This document shows, one piece after another, positions 7,846 to 13,546 of a stretch of DNA of 13,546 bases. Origin of the DNA: an uncultured Gemmatimonadota bacterium (GTDB taxonomy: Bacteria > Gemmatimonadota > Gemmatimonadetes > Gemmatimonadales > Gemmatimonadaceae). Position numbers and translations under genes: made by a program. Every line of letters starts with the position of its first letter. Within the stretch, counting starts at the first letter, position 1. Location: contig CAMLHT010000097.1 in assembly GCA_946479895.1 (NCBI GenBank), positions 1 to 13,546 of the forward strand, written 5' to 3'. The notes beneath the pieces were generated by a model. The model had not been told where the DNA came from and ran no database searches. It was given only the letters and a program-made list of their open reading frames with translations.

Positions 7846-9114
7846 ATGAATAGACGCGTATTCGTGAAGTCGGGCGCCCTGGCGTTCGTGACGATGGGGC
7901 TGGCGCCGAGCTTTCTCCGCCGCGGCGCGTTCGCGGCCGAGCTGGCGCGGGGCGCGGCGACGTATGGAAATGCTCGTGGGAAAGTGCTCATCTGCCTGTT
8001 CCAGCGCGGCGCCGCCGACGCGCTCAACATGGTGGTCCCCCACGGCGACCCCTCGTACTACGCGCTGCGGCCGGCGATCGCCGTCCCCCGCCCCGTGGCG
8101 GGCAGCGCCCAGGCGGCGCTCGACCTCGACGGCTTCTACGGACTGCATCCGTCGCTCGCGCCGCTCAAGGAGCTCTGGGATCGCGGGCTCGTCGCGCCCG
8201 TGCACGCGGTGGGCAGCCCGAGCAGCACGCGCTCGCACTTCGACGCGCAGGACTACATGGAAAGCGGCACGCCCGACGACAAGGGAACACGCGACGGGTG
8301 GCTCAACCGCTACCTGGCGACCGAGGGCACCTGCGAGTCGTGCAAGCCCTCACCCTTCCGCGCCGTCGCGATGACCGCGCAGACGCCGCGAATCCTGGAC
8401 GGCAAGGCGCCTTCGGTGGCGATGAACAACCTCGACCAGTTCGCGGTCCGCACGAGCGGCACGCAGGCGGAGCGGCTCGAGGCGCTGTACCGCACGGGCA
8501 GCGCCGACGTGGTGCATGCCGCCGGCGGCGAGATGTTCGAGGCGGTGAAGGCGCTCGAGGCGGCGAATCCGCGGCAGTACGTCCCGCGCAACGGCGCCGT
8601 GTATCCGCGCTCGCCGTTCGGCCAGCACCTGCGGCAGATCGCGCAGCTCATCAAGGCGGACGTCGGGCTGGAGATCGCGTTCGCCGACGTCGGCGGATGG
8701 GACACGCACGTGAACCAGGGCGGCGCGACGGGCCAGCTCGCGAACCGTTTCGACGATTTCGCGAAGTCGATCCACGCGCTCGTGACCGATCTCGGCGATC
8801 GCATGGCCGACGTCACGATCATGACGATGTCGGAGTTCGGCCGGACCGCGCGGCAGAACGGCAACGGCGGAACCGACCACGGTCACGCGAGCGCGCTGTT
8901 CGTGATCGGCGGCGACGTGAAGGGAAAGCAGGTGCACGGCCGCTGGCCGGGCCTCGCCCCCGAGCAGCTCCACGAGGGCCGGGACCTGGCGCTGACCACG
9001 GACTTCCGGGCGGTCTTCAGCGAGGTGGCGGCGAAACACCTCGGCGCGAAGCGACTCGACGCGCTGTTCCCGGGCTACGCCGCCGACCAGTCGAAGTGGC
9101 TGGGCGTGCTCTGA
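7846..9114 (+). CDS. DUF1501 family protein, Tat-exported
   Basis: A 422-aa protein of the DUF1501 family, which belongs to the alkaline phosphatase/sulfatase-like superfamily. The N terminus NRRVFVKSGALAFV is a twin-arginine signal (Arg3-Arg4), which suggests export of a folded, perhaps metal-containing protein. Family motifs are LFQRGAADALNMVVP (51-65), GGWDTH (283-288), SEFGRT (329-334) and GGTDHGH (341-347); the Asp and His residues in the last three are likely metal ligands by analogy with the superfamily. Its substrate is unknown. It follows the DUF1800 gene with an 18-nt gap and AGGGGG just before the start, so the two form an operon. An ATG four nt upstream (7842) is out of frame and hits a stop after two codons. 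Confidence 0.95.
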   Translation: MNRRVFVKSGALAFVTMGLAPSFLRRGAFAAELARGAATYGNARGKVLICLFQRGAADALNMVVPHGDPSYYALRPAIAVPRPVAGSAQAALDLDGFYGLHPSLAPLKELWDRGLVAPVHAVGSPSSTRSHFDAQDYMESGTPDDKGTRDGWLNRYLATEGTCESCKPSPFRAVAMTAQTPRILDGKAPSVAMNNLDQFAVRTSGTQAERLEALYRTGSADVVHAAGGEMFEAVKALEAANPRQYVPRNGAVYPRSPFGQHLRQIAQLIKADVGLEIAFADVGGWDTHVNQGGATGQLANRFDDFAKSIHALVTDLGDRMADVTIMTMSEFGRTARQNGNGGTDHGHASALFVIGGDVKGKQVHGRWPGLAPEQLHEGRDLALTTDFRAVFSEVAAKHLGAKRLDALFPGYAADQSKWLGVL

Positions 9115-9133
9115 AACAGGCGGGGCTCGTCGC

Positions 9134-9997
9134 TCAACGCTCCGAGCCGGGCTGCTTCCGGACGAAACCGGCCGGTATCTCCAGCTCCTTCGGGTTCACG
9201 TCGACGGACTGGATGTCGGTGATCGCGGTGGTCTGCTGAAACTCGATCGGCGGCAGCGCGCCGTTGCCGAGCCCCGTGATCGAGACGTTGGTGATGGTCT
9301 TGAGCGGCGTGCCCTGCACCTTTTTCCGCATCTCGATGAGCTTCGCCGTGAACTTCGCGGCAGGGTCGTCCGGTGACACGGTGCCCTTGAGGTCGAACGG
9401 ATTGACGATCTGCTGCGGCAGGTCGGCCGTCCACATCTCCATCTCGACGCGCAGCGGCGCGATGTTGCCCATCACCTGCACGTTCATCTCGGCGACGAGC
9501 TGATAGTGCCGCACCTGACGGCCGTCGAGCACTTCGCCGTCGAGCTGCTGCACGTCGGTGACCAGCCCCGTGATCTCCATCTGCGGCGCGTTGCTCCCCT
9601 CGCGGCGGCGGCTGGCGCCGGCGATGGAGCTGATCATCCCGAGCACGCCACCGGAGCCGCCGAACGCCGCGGGGGCCTCCGAATACGCCTTGCCGGTGGT
9701 ATCGACGAAGACGACGCGCCCCGAGTCGAGCATGAGCACGTAGCCCTCGACGCTGACGCCGCGCGGCGCCTGCTGGAAGTCGAAGCGGGCGCGATTGCCG
9801 ATCGACTTGACCTTCGCGACGACGGCCGGGCCGGCGGGATCGCCGCTGGCCTGCGCCATGATCGCGGGCATCCGCGACGTCATCTGGATGCGGTAGCTGA
9901 CGCCCTTGGCGGCGGGCCGCGTGCCGGCGAACGCCACGGCGAAGACGGAGAGCACACCGGCAATGGCGGCGGTGCGGCGGGCGATGCGGGGATTCAT
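9134..9997 (-). CDS. Secreted protein of unknown function (DUF4412/LolA-like form)
   Basis: A 287-aa protein starting at the ATG 9995-9997, which gives a signal peptide or membrane anchor (Arg-rich start, then AIAGVLSVFAVAFAG at 11-25). The longer frame up to 10057 adds an unlikely leader that runs into the repeat region. The mature part is mostly beta-like strands with repeated patterns such as VSYRIQMTSRMP (33-44), ARFDFQQ (70-76), GYVLMLDSGRVVFVDTTGKAY (split across 85-105) and VRHYQLVAEMNV (162-173). This resembles DUF4412 or LolA-like proteins that bind hydrophobic ligands, but the match is by general form only. The gene is convergent with the DUF1501 gene (19-nt gap) and lies downstream of the PBP gene in the same direction, separated by two hairpins. 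No strong ribosome site precedes the start. Confidence 0.7.
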   Translation of the reverse strand: MNPRIARRTAAIAGVLSVFAVAFAGTRPAAKGVSYRIQMTSRMPAIMAQASGDPAGPAVVAKVKSIGNRARFDFQQAPRGVSVEGYVLMLDSGRVVFVDTTGKAYSEAPAAFGGSGGVLGMISSIAGASRRREGSNAPQMEITGLVTDVQQLDGEVLDGRQVRHYQLVAEMNVQVMGNIAPLRVEMEMWTADLPQQIVNPFDLKGTVSPDDPAAKFTAKLIEMRKKVQGTPLKTITNVSITGLGNGALPPIEFQQTTAITDIQSVDVNPKELEIPAGFVRKQPGSER

Positions 9998-10028
9998 GGA
10001 AGGGTTGGTATCAGGAAAAGGCGAAGAG

Positions 10029-10098
10029 CAGATCCCTCGCTTCGCGAGGGATGACATCGTATTTGAGAACAGATCCCTCGCTGCGCGAGGGATGACAT
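10029..10098. repeat. Tandem pair of 29-nt hairpin repeats
   Basis: Two copies, 10029-10057 and 10070-10098, differ at one of 29 positions and are offset by 41 nt. Each has a perfect 9-bp hairpin, ATCCCTCGC and GCGAGGGAT, with a 3-nt loop (TTC in the first, TGC in the second), then GACAT. They sit between the stop of the PBP gene and the start of the 9134-9997 gene. No T-run follows on either strand, so they look more like REP-type palindromes than intrinsic terminators, though they could still affect mRNA ends or stability. Confidence 0.85.
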
Positions 10099-10116
10099 GG
10101 CGCGAGACAACGAAGG

Positions 10117-12312
10117 TCAGTGACCGCGGCCGAAGATCCGACCGAGTCCCTTCTTCAATCCGTCGAGGATCTTCTCGACGTCGTTCTGGCGACGCCGCGC
10201 CTCCGCGCGGGCGTTGTCGATCTCACCCTGCTCGGCGATCACGCGCTGCGTCCACTCGTTGTGCAGCGCGCAGGTCTCCTGGGGCACCGACGACGGCTTG
10301 AAGTATTCACGGACGCGCGTCGGGCACCAGTCCGTCGCGAGCTGGCCGGTCTCGGGATCGATCACGGCCGGCACCATGCCCGGCGGGACGTCCCAGTTCG
10401 ATCCCGCCGGCTCGCGCCATCCGGTGCGGTAGATCTCGGCCCAAGAGGGCGCGGCGAGGCGTCCGCCCGAAGCGTTGTAGGCGATCGGTCGCGGCGTGTC
10501 GTAGCCGAACCAGATGCCGGCGACGAGCGTCGGCGAGTAGCCCACGAACCAGACGTCGGTGCCGTCGTTGGTCGTGCCCGTCTTGCCGGCGATCGGCGCG
10601 CGGATCCCGGCGGCGCGGATCGCCCGGCCGGTGCCGTAGTCGACGACGCCGCGCAGCATGGACGTCAGCTCGTACGCGTCCTGCGGGTTCATCGCCGGCG
10701 TGCGCAGTCCCTCGAACTCGCGAAGCACCTTGCCGTCGGGGGCGATGATGCGCGTGACGAGGCGCGGCTTCACGCGGAAGCCGCCGTTGCCGAAGGGCGC
10801 GTACGCGGTCACCAGCTCGAGCGGCGTGACCTCGAGGGCGCCGAGGGCGATGGACGGCACTGGCTGGAGCTTGCTGACGATCCCGTTGTTGTGCGCCATG
10901 GTGATGACCCGCTCGGGGCCCACCTTCTGGCTGACGATCACGGTCGCGGCGTTCGCCGAGGCGATGAGCGCCTGGCGCATCGTCACGGTGCCGTTGTATT
11001 CGTCGTTGTAGTTCGCCGGAATCCAGACGTCGCGGCCGACGTCCACCTCGATCGGCTCGTCGTCGACCAGGGTGGAGGGCGCGTAGCCGGCGTGGATCGC
11101 GGCGGCGTACACGAACGGCTTGAAAGCCGAGCCGGGCTGGCGCTTCGCGGAGACCGCGTGGTTGAACTGGCCGCGCTGCGTGCGGCGGCCGGTCACCATC
11201 GCGCGGATGTCGCCGCTCTGCGGATCCATCGCGACGAAGGCGCCCTGCGCAACTTCCGGCGTGCGCCCGTAGCTCGCCTGCGTCTCGCGGGTGATGGCGA
11301 TCGCCTGCCGGATCACGACCTTGTCGGCGGCCTTCTGGAGCGCGAAGTCGAGCGTGGTCATGACGGTGACGTCACCGTCCTTGAGCACGTCGGGAAGCAC
11401 CGAATCCACGACGGCACGCACGGCGTCGATCGCCGAAGGCTCGTCGGCGAGCGCGGGGCGCCACTCCTCGGCCGCGATGCGCAGGCGCTCGGCCTTCGCC
11501 CGGTCCGCGACCGGCGGCGTCAGGAATTCCTGCTCGACCATGAGGTTGAGCACGAGGTTGCGGCGCTGGATGGACTTGAAGCGGTCGGCGCGCGGCGAGT
11601 ACTTCGACGGCGCCTTGGGGAGGCCGGCGAGCAGGGCCGCCTCGGCGAGGGTGACCTTGTCGATGCTTTTCCCGAACAGGTCGCGGCTCGCCGCCTCGAC
11701 GCCGTTCACGCCGTTGCCCATGTAGATCACGTTCAGGTAGTGCTCGAGGATCTGGTCCTTCGAGAGCTCCTTCTCCAGCAGCCGGCTGATGCGCAGCTCG
11801 ACGAGCTTCCGGAGCGGCGAGCGGCCGTGATAGCGCTTCTGGAGGAAGCTGTTGTGCGCGACCTGCATGGTGATCGTGCTGAAGCCCTCGCGCACGCCGC
11901 CCGCGCGCACGTTCCGGAAGACGGCGCGGACGAACGAGCGCCAGTCGATGCCGTTGTGGTCGTAGAACCGGCGGTCCTCGGTCGCGATGAACGCGGCCTG
12001 CACGAACTTCGGGACGGTCGAGAGCGGAACGTTGACGCGCCGGACGACGGCGAGACGACCGATGAGGCGCCCGTTCCGGTCGAGCACCCTGCCGCCCTCA
12101 CTCGGCTGGAAGGACCGGATCTCGGTGCTCGAAGGACAGCCGTAGAACCCGCAGGTGCCGATCCAGACGTCGAAGTAGATGATGGACGCCAGGGCGAGGC
12201 CCATGAGCGTGACCCACTTCCACTGCCGGCGCATCCAGACGCGCGGCGGGTTGGCCGGGTCGCGACGCCAGCGCATACGGAGTCGCTCCAGGCGGGTGTG
12301 GAAAAATTTCAT
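10117..12312 (-). CDS. Class A penicillin-binding protein (PBP1A type)
   Basis: A 731-aa bifunctional peptidoglycan synthase: it polymerises glycan strands from lipid II and cross-links the peptides in the periplasm. A short basic cytoplasmic tail is followed by one membrane anchor (about 32-52). The GT51 glycosyltransferase domain has the catalytic Glu112 in ATEDRRFYDHNG (110-121), FSTITMQVAHNSF (144-156), KDQILEHYLNVIYMG (185-199) and AALLAGLPKAPSKYSP (225-240). The transpeptidase domain has S395-x-x-K398 (SAFK), S452-A-N454 and K577-T-G (KTGT), all intact. The C-terminal tail (about 686-731) is charged, helical and ends in a basic patch (LKKGLGRIFGRGH). The start ATG at 12310-12312 is chosen because the longer frame to 12465 overlaps the divergent deacetylase gene and lacks family-like sequence. 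mrcA/ponA-type naming is likely, but the exact orthology is unclear. Confidence 0.95.
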   Translation of the reverse strand: MKFFHTRLERLRMRWRRDPANPPRVWMRRQWKWVTLMGLALASIIYFDVWIGTCGFYGCPSSTEIRSFQPSEGGRVLDRNGRLIGRLAVVRRVNVPLSTVPKFVQAAFIATEDRRFYDHNGIDWRSFVRAVFRNVRAGGVREGFSTITMQVAHNSFLQKRYHGRSPLRKLVELRISRLLEKELSKDQILEHYLNVIYMGNGVNGVEAASRDLFGKSIDKVTLAEAALLAGLPKAPSKYSPRADRFKSIQRRNLVLNLMVEQEFLTPPVADRAKAERLRIAAEEWRPALADEPSAIDAVRAVVDSVLPDVLKDGDVTVMTTLDFALQKAADKVVIRQAIAITRETQASYGRTPEVAQGAFVAMDPQSGDIRAMVTGRRTQRGQFNHAVSAKRQPGSAFKPFVYAAAIHAGYAPSTLVDDEPIEVDVGRDVWIPANYNDEYNGTVTMRQALIASANAATVIVSQKVGPERVITMAHNNGIVSKLQPVPSIALGALEVTPLELVTAYAPFGNGGFRVKPRLVTRIIAPDGKVLREFEGLRTPAMNPQDAYELTSMLRGVVDYGTGRAIRAAGIRAPIAGKTGTTNDGTDVWFVGYSPTLVAGIWFGYDTPRPIAYNASGGRLAAPSWAEIYRTGWREPAGSNWDVPPGMVPAVIDPETGQLATDWCPTRVREYFKPSSVPQETCALHNEWTQRVIAEQGEIDNARAEARRRQNDVEKILDGLKKGLGRIFGRGH

Positions 12313-12431
12313 CGGGTCGGTAAGGGAAATCGGATGGGCCCTTTCATTGGTACGCCTCTCGCACTCGCAGGTTTCCGGCCGGGCGGATAGCGTTCGGACG
12401 AGGTCATACACCGGAATCGAGACGGACACCC
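12313..12431. promoter_or_regulatory. Divergent intergenic region, PBP and deacetylase
   Basis: These 119 nt must hold the promoters of both the PBP gene (minus) and the deacetylase gene (plus). No convincing -35/-10 pair or clear operator is visible, and neither start has a strong Shine-Dalgarno-like sequence. The shared region allows coordinated control of two cell-envelope genes, which is inference. Confidence 0.4.
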
Positions 12432-13451
12432 ATGAAGAACACGTTTGCCCGCGGATCGGCGGCACTTCTGGCCCTCACGGCCGCGCTCGCCGGGTGCGGC
12501 GGCGGCGAGAAGGCGGCGGCGGATCAGGGCGCTCCAGCGGACCCCGCGGCGGCGACGGTCCGCGACTCCGCGGCCGGCAACGTCGCCGAGGCGGGACCTC
12601 GCGACACGTCGTACGGCCCGCGGAACACGATGGGCCGCATCCCGGTGCTCGAGTACCACGTGATCGCCGACAAGGAGACCCAATACACGATCACTCGTGA
12701 GCATTTCCGAAAGGACCTCGAGCTCGTGTACGCCCGCGGCTACCGGCCGATCACCATCGCGCAGATGCTGGACAAGGACTTCTCGACGGTGCCGGCGGGC
12801 CTGTCGCCGGTGGTGTTCGTCTTCGACGACGCGAGCGACAGCCAGTTCCGGTACATCGAGAAGGACGGAAAGCTGGTGGTCGACCCGACGAGCGGCCTGG
12901 GGATCTGGGAGGACTTCGCGCGGCAGCACCCCGACTGGAAGGGCAAGGCGGTGTTCTGCATGCTGAACGGCGGCGCGGCGGGCCACAACTTCTTCGGCGA
13001 CAACCCGAAGTACGGCGGCCAGAAGAAGGAGTGGCGCCTCCAGAAGGTGAAGTACCTCGCCGACCAGGGCCACGAGCTGTGCGCACACACGCTGTGGCAC
13101 ATGCAGCTGAGCAAGTTCCCCGACGACAAGGTGCAGGAGAACATCGCCCGCAACGTCATGGGCATCGACTCGGCGGTCGCGGGCTACCGGGTGCGTACGA
13201 TGGCGCTGCCGCAGGGGCTGTGGCCGAAGAACCGCCCGCTGGCGTGGAAGGGGTCCTGGAAGGATCCGAAGAGCGGAAAGACGATCGAGTACAACTTCGA
13301 CGCCGTGCTGGAGGTGTCGGGCGGGCCGGCTCGCTCGCCCTACGATCCCCAGTTCAACGGGCACTCGATCAATCGCGTGGAGGCGTTCGGGAACCAGGTG
13401 GGGATGGCGCTGGATCGGCTGGACAAGACGAAGACGCGATTCATCAAATAG
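12432..13451 (+). CDS. Polysaccharide deacetylase lipoprotein (NodB-type)
   Basis: A 339-aa lipoprotein: the signal peptide ends in the lipobox LAGC with Cys22, followed by an Ala/Gly/Asp-rich linker (23-65). The NodB-type domain starts at IPVLEYHVI (70-78). Motif 1 is FVFDDAS (129-135) where the classical form is TFDDG; motif 2 is GHELCAHTLWH (213-223), with His219 and His223 as metal ligands together with Asp133. Such enzymes (carbohydrate esterase family 4) remove N- or O-acetyl groups from peptidoglycan or other polysaccharides with a divalent metal. The gap between motifs 1 and 2 is about 85 residues, longer than usual, and includes a segment from IEKDGKLVVD to QHPDWKGK plus a Gly/Asn-rich piece. 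Some residues of the later NodB motifs are not obvious. The gene is divergent from the PBP gene, and a dispersed repeat begins about 45 nt after its stop. Confidence 0.88.
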   Translation: MKNTFARGSAALLALTAALAGCGGGEKAAADQGAPADPAAATVRDSAAGNVAEAGPRDTSYGPRNTMGRIPVLEYHVIADKETQYTITREHFRKDLELVYARGYRPITIAQMLDKDFSTVPAGLSPVVFVFDDASDSQFRYIEKDGKLVVDPTSGLGIWEDFARQHPDWKGKAVFCMLNGGAAGHNFFGDNPKYGGQKKEWRLQKVKYLADQGHELCAHTLWHMQLSKFPDDKVQENIARNVMGIDSAVAGYRVRTMALPQGLWPKNRPLAWKGSWKDPKSGKTIEYNFDAVLEVSGGPARSPYDPQFNGHSINRVEAFGNQVGMALDRLDKTKTRFIK

Positions 13452-13495
13452 TCGCGGGCTTCGATCGGCGTCATTCGCGGTGAGAGAGGGGAGTA

Positions 13496-13537
13496 CGCGG
13501 ATCACGCTGATGAACGCCGATGAACGCGGATGGGGTG
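13496..13537 (+). repeat. 10-nt-period repeat related to the 847-983 palindrome
   Basis: Units CGGATCACGC (13498-13507), TGATGAACGC (13508-13517), CGATGAACGC (13518-13527) and the start of a fourth (GGATG, 13528-13532) follow one another without gaps. Positions 13496-13524 match 859-887 at 26 of 29 positions. Both copies are preceded by a GAGGGG tract. The element may continue past the window, so its full extent and any inverted partner are unknown. Confidence 0.8.
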
Positions 13538-13546
13538 CAATGCGCA

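Noticed and set aside
9998..10057. Longer N terminus of the secreted protein, starting at 10057
   Set aside because: The extra 20 residues are encoded partly by the hairpin repeat and would place a non-signal leader before a good signal peptide.
12313..12465. Longer N terminus of the PBP, starting at 12465
   Set aside because: It would overlap the start of the divergent deacetylase gene, and the extra 51 residues resemble no PBP N terminus. The ATG at 12312 gives the usual basic tail and membrane anchor.

Overview
This is a high-GC bacterial window with eight complete protein genes, one partial gene at the left edge, one intrinsic terminator and several repeat elements. The best guess for the source is Gemmatimonadota or a nearby soil phylum. 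The reasons are the high GC content, an EF-G-like second elongation factor, a secreted DUF1800/DUF1501 gene pair, a short lipoprotein with a C-terminal HFSGY motif, and dispersed GCGGATTACGC-type repeats. This assignment is inference; there is no rRNA or other phylogenetic marker to fix it.

Layout. Positions 1-442 (minus) hold the N-terminal GTPase domain of an EF-G paralogue whose G4 motif is not NKxD. Positions 443-1002 contain no convincing gene but end in a 63-nt-arm inverted repeat (847-983). Next come three minus-strand genes: an unrecognised 190-aa protein (1003-1575), a small four-helix membrane protein (1670-2143) and, above a strong terminator (2197-2222), a ZU5-like lipoprotein (2242-2922). 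Positions 3028-6084 (minus) encode a 1018-aa signalling-type protein with a degenerate GGDEF domain, a STAND/AAA_16-type ATPase domain whose Walker A has lost its lysine, and a long TPR region. It is divergent from a two-gene plus-strand operon, DUF1800 (6202-7827) and Tat-exported DUF1501 (7846-9114). Convergent with that operon is a secreted protein of unknown function (9134-9997). A tandem pair of small hairpins (10029-10098) separates it from a bifunctional class A penicillin-binding protein (10117-12312). The PBP is divergent from a lipoprotein polysaccharide deacetylase (12432-13451). The window closes with a 10-nt-period repeat related to the palindrome at 847-983.

How the genes fit together. 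Most of the window is cell-envelope business: peptidoglycan polymerisation and cross-linking, polysaccharide deacetylation, two lipoproteins, a membrane protein and the exported DUF1800/DUF1501 pair. The GGDEF-AAA-TPR protein has no DNA-binding or membrane segment that I can see and could be a cytoplasmic scaffold or sensor. The most unusual points are its doubly degenerate active sites and the repeat family seen at both ends of the window.
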